From Dillenia suffruticosa (Eukaryota; Streptophyta; Magnoliopsida; Dilleniales; Dilleniaceae), in contig JAVTVX010000010.1 in assembly GCA_033439265.1 (NCBI GenBank), positions 24,851,056 through 24,915,055 of the forward strand: a stretch of 64,000 bases of DNA. Direction: 5' to 3'. A model generated the notes under the pieces. The model searched no databases. It worked only from the letters and a program-made list of their open reading frames with translations, and had not been told where the DNA came from. The translations under genes and the position numbers were made by a program. Positions 1 through 11,044 of this stretch are shown in pieces; the stretch's first letter is position 1; every line of letters starts with the position of its first letter.

Positions 1-1160
1 GAAGGACCATATAAGCTGCTAAGCTGTAATTGAGATGTCCTCACAATAACTGATTTGGGAACAAGGCAACGAATTCGCTTGAGATCAATCTCTTGAATAA
101 AGGTTCAGGGTATAACATCATAGATTTTGTCGCTGTGAGTTTGTCTGTATAATTCATCTCTGATTTCTCTTCCTGAGGCATGCAACGTGCTGCAAACTGT
201 AGTTATCCAGCAGGTGACTGTTTAATAGTGTCAGCAGTAGATTATCCTAGTCTCATCGGCATGGTCTGGATTCTGTTCTGAAGATATAATGGGCAGTAAA
301 AACCCCCTACTAAAAACATTAGTTCTAACTTAACGTCATTGAATATATTTGATGCAATAGGTAGTGAGGGAAGTGGTCCTTTAGGGAAGTGGTCCTCCGG
401 ATACTCATCAGGTTTGTTCTGTTTGGCTGTTCCATACTCAGCTATAGTGTGGCTTTGACACCAAAGTCCTTGATGCTGGGGAATAGATGAACAGAGGATC
501 ACTGAATCAGGGCAGCACTCATATGAATACTCTAATGCAGGTAAGCTGGACAGGAAACTTTTGGAAGGATATTTCCTAAGATTTTTGTGCATGCTGTCCA
601 TGGAATAGCCATAGTTTTGAGCCAAAAAAGGGTGCTTTTATCTATAGATGTCCTGAGGATCACTGATTCAGAGCAGCATGCATATGAAGAGTCCAGTGTT
701 GGTAACTTGGACTAGCAAATTTTTGAAGGATATTCCAGAGATTTTTGTGCATGCTGTCCATGGAACAGCCACAGTTTTTAGCAAAAAAGGGGGGCACCTT
801 CATCTAATTCCTTATCTTCAGCCGGAATTAAGCATTTGGATAACTAGCTCTCATGCAGATGCACGCATGGGGAGGGGGACGGTGAGATTGTGGGCACACA
901 CATGTTTAGGAGCTCATGCGAGGATGTAAGCAAGGTTTAGGCAGGGGCTCTCTTTCTCCCTTTGTTGTCTTCCTCTGGTGCATTTTAGTCCTACTAAAAG
1001 AGTTTTTGTTCATGTTTGTCTATATGGTTTTTCGAATTTGTAATTTTATGTTTCCAAATGCCAGCCAAGTAACTCTTCGTCATGTTCTTATCAGGTTGAC
1101 AAGCTGCAGCTGCTATTTTTTCTGTCTCATGTATTTTCCCCCATTACACGCCATTTGAAG
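1..1160. other. Unassigned, relatively GC-rich sequence with no recognised gene
   Basis: No domain is recognisable in either strand. The composition is less AT-rich than the following spacer, so this could be the 3' untranslated or intronic part of a gene lying to the left of the window. Reading frames of about 80-130 codons exist on both strands but match no family I know and overlap one another, so I treat them as chance. The stretch contains a direct duplication, listed separately. Confidence 0.4.
483..794. repeat. Direct duplication of a ~150 bp segment
   Basis: Copy A runs about 483-634 and copy B about 644-794, offset by about 161 bp. Shared blocks in the same order include ATAGATG, GAGGATCACTGA, GGATATT, and a well-kept block AGATTTTTGTGCATGCTGTC followed by CATGGAA. 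The two copies differ at scattered positions, so the duplication is not recent. No reading frame is conserved across both copies. Confidence 0.75.
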
Positions 1161-1175
1161 GCTTTCCAAGTCAAG

Positions 1176-1218
1176 ATAATCTCCTCCTTTTTTTTTGGTA
1201 CATATAATCTCCTCCTTT
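1176..1218 (-). mobile_element. Micro-insertion T(n)GGTACAT with 15-bp target duplication
   Basis: The 15-bp sequence ATAATCTCCTCCTTT occurs at 1176-1190 and again, perfectly, at 1204-1218. Between them lie only 13 bp (TTTTTTGGTACAT). Read on the minus strand the insert is ATGTACC followed by an A-run, i.e. a few bases of a 3' end plus a poly(A) tail. This is the signature of a heavily 5'-truncated retroposon. The border inside the T-run cannot be fixed exactly. Confidence 0.65.
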
Positions 1219-2731
1219 CATAACTTAACAAAGGTCTCCTTTTCCAGATCATTAATAAAGTTGTAGAGGGTAGGAGATGTGAACTAGATAAATTGCATGA
1301 CCCGGGACTGCAAGCATTTATATGATCTGAACATTATCCATGTTACTCTGTTCTTTCTTTAGCAAAAAATAATACCAAAAACTTCCATAGGTACTAAAAT
1401 AAGTCGTGTCCTGTTGCTACCTAATCCTAGTGTCTGCATCCATCGTGAAATTGCTTCATCGTGTTCTAAATTGAATACTATCCATCATTGAATTTGTTAT
1501 CTATTGTATATATATAAATAATTTTGCTCTAACACTTATGAAACCCTTTTTGCTTCTCTTGCATCCCTGTGAGAGAGAAGGATTTGGAATTTGGGAGGTA
1601 TCTTCTACTTAAGCCGCAGGCATGGTATGTGGAAACATCATCACTCCAACTATAGTTTATGCTGTATTGCCTATACCTAATCATATGGCTGCAGCTGCAT
1701 GTAAAGCAATTTAAAATTTGTTTCTTTCTAAAATCAACAAAGCAGTGATGTAGCACTGATAAAGATAAAGGTAAAGGCTAAAGTTCCACTTCCACAAATG
1801 TCGGTCGAGGTTGAGTTCTGAGTTTTAGTATTGTTTGTTTCTCGGTTTATATCCCCCATGCTTCAACGTGTTTGGATAAGGACTGACCGGAGGGAGGTCC
1901 TACAGAGGTGATGCTTCATGTAGGACACAAAAGGCACCCACATGCCACCTTCGTCCTGCCCTTACGTGGGGCGAGGGTGGAGGGAGGGTGGGGCTTTGCT
2001 CCTGGGAATTTCCCCTCCTCGAGGGGTTTGATTGGTATTGGTTGTGTTTAGTGGACGGAGGCATCCTGTGGGCATCTTGAAGATCCCATGGGTGTATTTT
2101 TTTTTTTTTTTGTGGGAGCTGGAAGGAACCACATGAAACCGCGGAGCCCTTCTTAAATTATTTTTATTTTATTTTATATAATTTATAACATTTTTTGATT
2201 GAAATAATTTTATTTATAAAAATATAAAATTTTATAAGTAAGAAAATTAATTAACAATTTTATTCATTTTCAGTTGAATTTAATTCCAAAATTTTCAGAT
2301 CGCTTGTGTGTACAATTGTCACAATTACTTGAATAGCATTTCTCGAGTTAGAACCCTTTGAATTTCGTGCACGTCAGAAATACTTTGACCATTTTAAAAA
2401 GCCTCTCGTGGCATTTGATATTTGGTTCTCACCGTTGTTCGTACTTCCGCTCTCTCTTCGTTATATAAGATTTAAATTTTAGATTATAAATTAAAGAGAA
2501 CTTATGACTATTAAATTACCCTCTTACAAACTCTCTCAGTCTCTTTCTCTCTGTTATTGTATTTGATATCTACTAACTTATTCAAATATGAGATTCAAAT
2601 CCAAATCATGAATTAAAAAAAATTATGATATTGTCACATCTACTGTTAACTTATTCAAAAATGGGCACCAAAACCTTGGACCAATTGAGTACTCCATAGC
2701 TTCACTTTCTTTTTTTTTTTGGTTTGGCGCT

Positions 2732-2733
<2 letters not shown>

Positions 2734-2772
<39 letters not shown>
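2734..2772. repeat. (CT)n microsatellite
   Basis: An almost perfect run of about 19 CT units. Reading frames made of Leu-Ser or Arg-Glu repeats across it are artefacts of the dinucleotide. Confidence 0.95.
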
Positions 2773-2773
<1 letters not shown>

Positions 2774-3218
2774 ATTGTGCAGTTTTCTCTTTTATGATCT
2801 CCTCAATTCTGAAAGATGAATAAAATGATAAGAGTGCTATATAATTGGCTTGGGGAAAGTCTAAGAGTACCGAGAGTAGGTAGCTGATTTTAAAGTACTT
2901 GTACAGCCTTTTTCTTATCATGCACATGTACAACTCAGGGGATGATATTGATGAGGATTAATACAGGATACCTGGCCCCACTGAGATTTCGTATCGATAC
3001 TGTTGGTGGTGTGTACCATTTTCTCAAAACAATTACAAAAACAATAAATGGACAAGAACAATAATAATAATAATAATAATTTAAAAAAAAAAAAAAACAA
3101 AGAATTTTTACAAGTTAACACACGTACGGCGTCGATCAAATTCTACTTAAAATGATTAGTATCGACTAATTATGCAGTCCCCACTTCTAACCAACCGCAA
3201 GCTTGAGTTCATCTAACC

Positions 3219-3269
3219 AACACTCGAGTCAAGATCGAGCATTGACACTATCCGACTCGACTCGAGTGT
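3219..3269. repeat. Short inverted repeat (11-bp arms)
   Basis: ACACTCGAGTC at 3220-3230 is the exact reverse complement of GACTCGAGTGT at 3259-3269, leaving a 28-base loop. Further ACTCGA motifs lie between the arms. No terminator or MITE structure with a clear target duplication could be recognised around it. Confidence 0.55.
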
Positions 3270-4093
3270 CATAACACTCCCGGTGAGAAGTTGTTCATCC
3301 AAAACTTTCATTTGATGATAAGATTACCGTTGCTGTAAAATATATATATCACATCTTTCACATATATATAGAGTTATATATGTTTGGTCACAAAGGTACA
3401 TTGCTCTTTTTAAGCAATCTGTTGTTAGAAATTCACCATAGACATTTTAAACTTATACATAGAGCATGTTTACCCGTTATGCACGGCTTATGAGTTTTTG
3501 TGTTTATTCTGGAAATTTATCAATAATACACAAGAGATTATGATTAAAATTTTTGTCATTATTTAGAAAAAGAAAAAAGATTAGAGAAAATTTATTGCAA
3601 AAGCATTCAAGATTAAAAGCCCTTTAATAATATTCTTTTATACACAAACTTAATTTATTCTATGAAAATAAAAAATTCTTTTGCTCCAATCATATGATCA
3701 AATGATCAATTTAAATCCATTACCAAATTTCCTTTTTCTTTTTCTTTTTTTTTTTTTTTTTTTTGGAGGGCAGCTTGGGAAGTACTAGGGTAATCCATCG
3801 TGGTCCTTAATGTGAACAAAAGTTGCTAGGTTACTCGAGTGTCCAAATATACAGTACACGACAGTATCTCGAAAGCAAAGCTTAAATATGGACGGTGAGC
3901 TAACCCAACAACCAACACCTTACCTTTTCTCTCTCAGGCATCTCATGAAGATAGAATGTGGGAATCTCTCTCTTAGGCCCATAACAAAATCTCATACCCT
4001 AACAAACGTATCTCCTTCTTTATAATCAAATGATCAAATCACCTTCTCCATATCTTTGAAGCTTCCATTAGTGTCTCTATTATACACATAAAA

Positions 4094-5248
4094 ATGTTTC
4101 CTTTACAGCAAGGCAATGAGCTGTGCTTTCAGATCTCCTCTATTTCTAACCAACAACTACTCACAATCGACCAAGATATGATCCGACAACAATATGCTTC
4201 TTCTTCACTCGACACCAGTCTTAATCATACAAATATTATTATAGGCAGAAGGGGTAGGAAACATATTGAAATCTCAGCTAACAGGAATAATGATGCTGAG
4301 GATCATAAGAAGAGGATCATGCATAGAGAAATCGAGCGACAAAGAAGACTAGAAATGTCTAACCTATATTCCTCTCTTCGATCTCTTCTTCCCGTCGACT
4401 ATGTTAAGGTAATTTACAAGGTTTGCTTTTCTCCCTTCGTAATATAGTTTTGTTGTATTTTATTTTTATTTAACTTTTCCACCGTTAGCATAATCTAAAG
4501 TGGGTTTGCATGATTTTATAAACCCTAATCTTTGCTTAAGCACTCGAATTGCAACTTCCTTTGTCTCAAAGTGAAGAGAACTAAGCATAAAATTCTTGCG
4601 GGAGGGGTACAAATATATTTTGCATCTCTCTATCTCTCACTCTCTCGCAAAAGTTTTACAAGCTCAACCATAATACTAATGGTCTTAGGGTTATGTGTAA
4701 ATGGGGTTCCAGGGAAAGCGATCTAAATGCGATCAAATGAATGAGGCTGCAAATTACATAAAGTATCTAGAGAAGAAGGTGAAGGAACTAAATCTCAAGA
4801 GAGATGAGTTAAAACGGATGTCTAATTCGGTTGATGGAAGCTCGAATCCTAACCGTGCTATCTCAGTCTACCCATGTTTGGGAGGAGTTCGTATTTTGTT
4901 TAAAAAAGTCTTTGAAGATGAAGAGTTCCCCCTATCAAAAGTACTACAACTATTACTTGAAGAAGGACTTTGTGTTGTTAGTTGTGTTTCCACTAGAGTT
5001 GATGAAACATTAATACATCATATCTACTCCGAGGTAATAACTAATATCTATCTCTTTCTCACTCGATTTCATTCATCATTTTGCCTAGGTTTAGGGTTTT
5101 ACATGGGAAGCTAGCCTAGTTGGCTAACCTTGGGCGCTTTCTTCTCTCTTTGTCAATTAAGTTCTCGCAGGATACTGATGTGAAGCATTTTGATCTCTCC
5201 ACACTGCAGCAAAATCTGTTGAATTTAAACCAACCTCAGATTGAGTAA
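4094..5248 (+). CDS. bHLH transcription factor, bHLH118/120/126-like
   Basis: Three exons, 4094-4408, 4713-5033 and 5171-5248, all in phase 0 with GT..AG introns, encode 237 aa. The bHLH domain covers about residues 73-132. Its basic region (HREIERQRR) has the H77, E81, R85 pattern expected for E-box/G-box DNA binding. Helix 1 (NLYSSLRSLLP) is followed by a loop that spans the first splice junction (VDYVK/GKRSK), and helix 2 runs NEAANYIKYLEKKVKEL. Having an intron in the loop after this position is usual in the family. The C-terminal ~100 residues resemble the conserved tail of the Arabidopsis bHLH118/120/125/126 group. It should act as a nuclear dimer regulating transcription. The target genes cannot be read from sequence. 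The family assignment is firm; the subgroup is from memory of its motif. Confidence 0.93.
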
Positions 5249-5637
5249 CATGGTATGATCAAGTTAATTAGGTGGGAAAAACATTTACTTCATGAAATCT
5301 TCTGACCTTTTCTCTAAGCAACTCTCTGTATGTACTTTTATTTTAGCAAGAAGAATGCAAACTCTGTTTATACTTCTATTTTAGCAAGAAGAATGTAAAC
5401 TAAGTGGCTTGAGCTAAAACAATTAGTTTCTTCTTGTAAGAATCAGGTTTTCAGAGTGGACTTCTGAAACACCTATTTCAAGCAAGGAGGAAGCTAAATA
5501 GTTTGAGGTAATTATCGATAATAGATATCTTTGTTGAGCTTATTAAGATGAAATACTTGTAGAGAATACATGTCACGGTCTTGCTAAAGCTTTTTAAGCC
5601 TTTTGGCATGTCAGCCATCATCGCATGTGCATACGAG

Positions 5638-6106
5638 TAGGACTGGCAATTGGGGCGGGCTGGCCCGAGCTCGGCTCATTTTGAAGGGCCGAACCAGGTT
5701 CATTTTAGGGGCGGACCAAACTTGGACCTATTATTTAGGTCCATTTTAATTTCGGTTCTAGTTTGGACACCAGTGAGTTCGACCTATTAAAAATCAAATA
5801 TTGTGATACTTTGATAGTTATTTAATAAGTTTAATGTATTACTTTTGATATAATTTTGATTAATGTGATTTTATTTTATATTTATTATATTATGAAATGA
5901 GTTAAAAATATTAAAAATAAAATTTATGATTCGGGCTCGAACTTGGCTTGAAACGGGTATGAGGTTCTTTTAATTTTTCGGGCCAAACTCGAGTCATGAT
6001 TTTTGATTTTTCTAGAGTCAGGCTTGAGTTCGAGCCTATAAAATTTTAAATGGGCCAAGCATAGGTTTTGTAAAACCCGACTTAGAAAGCTTAATTGATA
6101 ACCCTA
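5638..6106. mobile_element. hAT-like non-autonomous element (MITE), 469 bp
   Basis: The left end begins TAGGACTGGCAATTGGGGC. The right end, read inward on the minus strand, begins TAGGGTTATCAATT. Together they fit the TAGGGNTGNCAATT terminal type common in plant hAT MITEs. The flanking octamers CATACGAG (5630-5637) and TATGCAAG (6107-6114) match at five of eight positions, and all three differences are transitions, as expected for a decayed 8-bp target duplication. The interior is rich in GGGCC/GGCTCG motifs and has no transposase. It is probably old. Confidence 0.65.
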
Positions 6107-6486
6107 TATGCAAGCCCTTCTTCTGTTATGTTTGTGCTCATGGTAATGGTTGCATCTGATGGAATTGATGTATGCAAGGATTTGTATGAAAGCTCTCTCT
6201 GCAGTAGCGTCTGAGATAAAAGTTGAGTTTGGATCACTTGGAAGTTGGTAGTTTCATCGGGGTACTTATTGCGGAGAAAACTTGATAAAAATAAAGAAAA
6301 TAGTGAAATTCAGACTAATACCTACATGGTATTAGAATACTCGATTACCATGTTAAATAGTAACTATTAATGTAAGGAGTTTCAGAAGTATACATATCGC
6401 AGCATGATAAATGGAGTTAGTTGATATAAGTCTTAATTTACAGAAAGGAGAACGGTATAGTTCAGTGGAATAGCTTTCAATATTTG

Positions 6487-6532
6487 AAGTGGATGTTCCT
6501 CAAACCCCCCCCCCCCAAAAAAAAGTGGATGT
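6487..6532 (+). mobile_element. C/A-rich micro-insertion with 10-bp flanking repeat
   Basis: AAGTGGATGT occurs at 6487-6496 and 6523-6532. The 26 bp between them are a short TCCTCAAA lead, a C-run and an A-run. It resembles the other micro-insertions in the window but the repeat is short and the tail is C-rich, so microsatellite expansion is an alternative. Confidence 0.4.
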
Positions 6533-7747
6533 ATTTGGAGAAGTGGTATCTATTGTCGTAAATGACTGGCTGGGCATTCTTTTTCATCCTTAAATAAAAA
6601 TAAAAATAAATAAAATATGCCTTCTCTATTTTATAGGGAAGGAAAGAAAAGAGTATATCAATGATGTGGTGTTCTTGTAGCTGGTGTACAAATTGCAGTT
6701 TTTTAAGTAGATGAAGCTGTTATGGTGTCCTCTGGCATTAGATAAGGCAAGGGCAGAGGGTAAGGTTTCCAATCCAAGTTGGTGTACAACTGGAAGATAT
6801 TATTATGTGCCGATGATCGTGCATAATTCAGCCCAACCGCATTGACAATACCATCACATGCATGTGCATAAATGAATCATGAATCCTATTGCCATTACAT
6901 TTATTTTCTTCATCCGTTGGAAAGTATAGGAGGAGAACCTTGGGATTCGAAGTGTTAACGTATACTTGAAGAAATTTTACATCATAAGTAAAATGACCAT
7001 GAGAATTAGCTAAGACTTTTCATAGTATACGAGTTTTTGGATAAGGTCCCCCCCCCATCTTAACATTATGATGATATCTCATTGCACAATTTTTCAGTGC
7101 ATGAAGACGCTGTCATTTGGCTTCATATGCTGTTAGCTATTCGGAGATGCGTTATCCTTTCTATTTTTTTGTCCGTTAACAGTGCTACACCCTTCTAAGA
7201 GGCAGGTGCGTGTGGTTGGGGGGAAGGTTTCTGCAAAGATTTTATTCCCTTTACATATTGTTGCCAAAATAGTTCCCTTTTCAGTTTGGAAGGTTTCCCC
7301 TTCCGGTTGCCTGAATAGTGGCGATTACTTTCACAAGTTACATTTTAATTCGAAGCAATTTGGATAGATAGATGAGATTGGATCACTCCATGATCATCCC
7401 TGTATCTTAGCAAGTCTTCATTGTGGACAGCTCTATATTTTGAAGGTGGTAAAATCGAATTTCTGTCATTGTTGCTCTTACACCATTTTCTTTTTTTTTT
7501 TTGGGGGGGGGGTTGGGGTCCTACATCACAGGGGCATATAGTTTGATCAAAGTTGGCTTAATCCCCAGTCAAAATAAGAGGATCACACATCAAAGTTGCA
7601 TGTAATCCTAGTTAGGAATGCAAAATATGCTTTTCTTTGACTTCAAATGAAAAGAATAACACGAACAGACAAAACTCAGGATCAACTAATCTTTTTAATG
7701 CTCCTTTTCATGTTCTTCTAATGTTTTTTTTTTTTAATTTTTTTCAA

Positions 7748-7990
7748 AGATTTTTTTTTTTATTTCATTGAAAAAATTTATTGTGCATGCAAATAACAGG
7801 AGGGACAACAGAGGGGAATCTTGGGCAAGGTTCGAAAGCCCGATCCAGCAATATTGCATGAGTGAAGAAGGGCAATGCGGCCTGTAAAGCTCTATAAACT
7901 GTGCGCATCATACACAAATCTATGCAAAACTTATCCAATAAATAAGCAAAATGCTTCTGAATTTCAAAAAATAAATATTGAACCACTTTT
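7748..7990 (-). mobile_element. Poly(A)-tailed retrosequence, possibly a LINE 3' end
   Basis: On the minus strand this stretch ends in two AATAAA-like signals (ACAATAAATT, then GAAATAAA) and an A-run, preceded by about 200 bp with more balanced composition than its surroundings. That is how a 5'-truncated LINE or a reverse-transcribed mRNA 3' end looks. I could not find a clear target duplication, and no reverse-transcriptase motif remains. A genuine transcript end of an unrecognised minus-strand gene is an alternative. Confidence 0.35.
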
Positions 7991-8061
7991 TAAGCTTTGG
8001 ATATTATTTTTAGGCTGATACATATTTCGCTAAATCTTTGTTTTTGATTAGTTTACAATAA

Positions 8062-8103
<42 letters not shown>

Positions 8104-9206
8104 AAAAGTTAAGACGAAAACTTAATTATTATTTTAAAATATTTAAATATTTAGACAGGACAAAAGAAAATTCTATCTTTTTTAGGAAATCCTCACTTGC
8201 ATTTTAGGACTCTGGTCCAAGCTATCTCACAGCCTCCTTCAGGATGCAAGTGGGAGTATAGTCCAAATGCTGATGCCAATGGAAATTGTTTCGTTTAATT
8301 GGGGGAGAATAAATATTTGAAAATGTCAAATCCAGATATTAATTATTAGGCGGAAGACATCAGAAGACATGACTAAGCCATTTAAATATGCATACTGCTT
8401 AATAGACCAAGACGACAGGCTACTAATTATTATTATCCTCACGAAACATTTTTTAAAAACCTAAAAATAATTAAATTAAGAGAGATGGGATTATGATTAG
8501 ATTAAAAGACATGGTACAAATTAAAAACGACAAACTGAGATCCTTTCTGCAAAATGTTCTGCTAACAAATTTGTGAAGTGTCCCTCTAATCTTCACTCCA
8601 CAGGTGTCATGCATGGACATAAATAAATGTTTTTAAGACTAAAAATTTTGGTGGATGCACATGATTAATTATTAGGATTTATATAGACCTAAATGTTAAT
8701 TGTACTAGTTATCCTAATTAATCCGAAAAAAAAAATAAAAAACCTTGTGTCGCTATTGTCAATTTATTTTACAAGTTTTATGAGATGGATTATTCTATCC
8801 ATGTCTGTACATGGAACTGGTTTACCGGTTCAAATGTCTCATCAATGAGCCAAGTTCTTTGTACAAGACGGTCATTTTCCATGGAGCATCAAATGCTAAA
8901 CAATATTGAAACAAATGATTGAATAATGTTGATATGAATCTAAAAGTTTTTGCCATGTCCATTAGGTAAGATTAAAAAATATGAGGCAATTCCAATGGGA
9001 AAATCAGCATTATCAAAACCAAACAAGCACTAAATTACATAAAGAATCATAAGCTTTGTGACAAGCGAAAGAGGCCCGTTTTTGTTCCTACCATTGGCAC
9101 ATAAAATTTCCTGGACTTTCCCTGTAGACTTCATTGCTGTCTTCACCATTAGAGACTCTGTCTCCATTTGTGTAATGCTCGGTAGAATCCGAAAACTTGG
9201 CTCTCT

Positions 9207-9420
9207 CCTCGCTGTTCTTTCCTCACTCTTTTCCTCTAAACTTTCACTTGCAGATCATTTTTTTCATCACACGAAAATGGTGTGGAATTGTTTTTGTTGC
9301 GTCTCAGAAGAAAAGCAGGAGATGACCAAGTATGCCTCTCCTTTGCCCCAGCCTTTTTCTTTATTTGTTCCTTTTGATTTTTCCTCTAAACTTTTACTTG
9401 CAGATCATTTTTATTGATTT
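9207..9420 (+). repeat. Duplicated ~60 bp block carrying a splice-acceptor-like motif
   Basis: A block with TTTCCTCTAAACTTT, then (C/T)ACTTGCAGATCATTTTT occurs at about 9229-9263 and again at about 9379-9413, offset by 150 bp. Similarity extends some bases upstream (TGTTCTTTCC versus TGTTCCTTTT). The block contains a pyrimidine-rich TTGCAG that looks like a 3' splice site. The first copy lies just before the kinase start codon at 9277 and the second lies in intron 1. Confidence 0.7.
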
Positions 9421-10791
9421 TTTCACTAACAACTTTTTTTTTTTTTTTTTGTGTTGCAGTTCTTCAATAAAGAAAGTGGATTATCCCTGGCAAATTTACA
9501 CCTTGAAGGAGATTCTTCATGCTACAAACTATTTTCATATCGATAACAAGATAGGTGAAGGTGGATTTGGAAGTGTTTATTGGGGCAGGACAAGTAAAGG
9601 CGTAGAGGCAATAATTTGCCCATATTATTCATTTTCCATGACATATGATAGGACCCAGAATTTTTTTTTTTTTTTTTTTTTGGTACAAAGTTTTTTTGCT
9701 TGTATCAAGTTTTTATTGAAAATAGGTAATTTTTGATATGACAGATAGCAGTAAAAAGGCTAAAGGCTATGAGTGCAAAAGCTGAGATGGAATTTGCGGT
9801 GGAAGTAGAGATACTAGGCAGGGTGAGACACGAGAATTTGTTGGGACTCAGGGGATTTTATGCAGGTGGAGATGAAAGGCTAATTGTGTATGATTATATG
9901 CCTAATCATAGTTTAATCACCCACCTCCATGGACAACTTGCCGCGGATGTTTTGTTAGATTGGCCACGGCGAATGAGCATAGCCATCGGATCTGCGGAGG
10001 GATTAGCGTAAGTACCTCAAACATTAATTAATCATCTTCCCTAGTTTATACATTACCAACGCTAGTTAATAATTTTCAACATGTTTGTGTACTCTGCGAA
10101 TTTGTTTAGGTACTTGCATCACGAGGCAAATCCTCATATAATTCACAGGGACATAAAAGCGAGTAATGTTCTTTTAGACTCGGAGTTCCAAGCAAAAGTG
10201 GCAGACTTCGGCTTCGCAAAGCTAATACCAGATGGAGTGAGCCATCTAACGACAAGAGTAAAGGGAACACTAGGGTATTTAGCACCGGAATACGCCATGT
10301 GGGGTAAGGTTTCAGGGAGCTGCGATGTATATAGTTTCGGAATACTATTACTTGAAATAATAAGTGCCAAAAAGCCCTTAGAAAAGTTACCGGGGGGAGT
10401 CAAGCGTGACATAGTCCAATGGGTGTCACCATATGTCCAAAAAGGCACATTTGATCATATTGCCGACCCAAAATTAAAAGGAAAATTTGATTCGCCACAG
10501 TTAAGATTTGCTGTTATGATTGCTTTGAGATGTACTGATAGTAATCCGGAGAATAGACCTACCATGATTGATGTGGTCAATTGGCTCAAGGGAGGGATTA
10601 GGAAGGCCAAGGAGATTAGGGCTTATGTAGATGATCGTAAGCATAAGCTCGAGGAGAGTGACTACTACGATGATGATGAAGATGATGATACGGACTATGA
10701 AAATTATAGGATGGATCATTCTGTTGTTGGACCAAAATGGACTGCTTCAAGAATGAGAAACATGAATAACCATAAAAATGTAGCAGTTTGA
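9277..10791 (+). CDS. Receptor-like cytoplasmic kinase, Pti1-like (At3g15890 type)
   Basis: Four exons, 9277-9329, 9460-9607, 9745-10007 and 10110-10791, encode 381 aa. The kinase domain has the glycine loop GEGGFG (50-55), VAIK-type lysine K71 in IAVKRL, HRDIKASN (H167-N174), DFG (187-189) and APE (213-215), so it should be an active Ser/Thr kinase of the RD class. There is no signal peptide or membrane segment. The N-terminus MVWNCFCC is Cys-rich and may be palmitoylated, placing it at the plasma membrane (inference). The C-terminus carries an Asp/Glu/Tyr-rich acidic stretch. Arabidopsis At3g15890 is the closest relative I recall; Pti1-like kinases act in immune and ROS signalling. Intron 2 best fits a GC-AG intron: ending exon 2 at 9607 gives SKGVE/IAVKRL, matching relatives in length, whereas the GT at 9602 removes two residues. 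Confidence 0.93.
9650..9700 (-). mobile_element. Possible T(n)GGTACA micro-insertion in kinase intron 2
   Basis: A run of more than 20 T followed by GGTACAAAG sits in intron 2. The TGTACC plus A-run (minus strand) matches the other micro-insertions in the window. The flanks (AATTTTTTT and AGTTTTTTT) are too simple to prove a target duplication. Confidence 0.3.
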
Positions 10792-10996
10792 GGCTTTTTT
10801 GTTTTTCCTCATCCTCCTTTTGTACCCTTTTTTTAAAAATAAATTTATAGTGAATGTCTCATAGATGAAGTTGTCTATATGCTGGTGCAAACTGTTTGCA
10901 AGAAATAGTGAGGAAAATTCCATTTTTCAGTGACAAAAATGGAGTCTGATATTGCAAGTGACAAAGGGTTAATAAGTGGGGGCAGAAAGGGCTCAG

Positions 10997-11044
10997 AAGG
11001 TTTTTGGGGGTTTTTTTTTTGGTACAAAGGTTTTTGGGGGTTTT
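10997..11044 (-). mobile_element. Micro-insertion T(n)GGTACA with 18-bp target duplication
   Basis: AAGGTTTTTGGGGGTTTT is present at 10997-11014 and identically at 11027-11044. The insert between them is 12 bp, TTTTTTGGTACA. On the minus strand this is TGTACC followed by poly(A). The repeat is long and not low-complexity throughout, so chance is unlikely. Confidence 0.65.

Larger units (their letters stand above)
1219..4093. other. AT-rich spacer upstream of the bHLH gene
   Basis: No gene is recognised. The stretch holds a GC-richer island at about 1860-2150 with no coding signature, a (CT)n tract, an (AAT)n tract at about 3060-3080, several homopolymer T runs, and a short inverted repeat at 3219-3269. 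The last ~80 bp before 4094 are likely promoter and 5' leader of the bHLH gene; a weak TATA-like TTTATAAT lies at about 4019-4025. Confidence 0.5.
5249..9276. other. Spacer between bHLH and kinase genes
   Basis: No gene is recognised. The spacer holds the bHLH 3' untranslated region, a hAT-like MITE (5638-6106), a C-rich micro-insertion (6487-6532), a poly(A)-tailed retrosequence (about 7748-7990), an (AAT)n tract at about 8060-8091, and AT-rich sequence. The last few hundred bases should carry the promoter of the kinase gene. Confidence 0.5.

Noticed and set aside
10143-10448. Minus-strand frames overlapping the kinase exons
   Set aside because: They are antisense shadows of conserved kinase codons.
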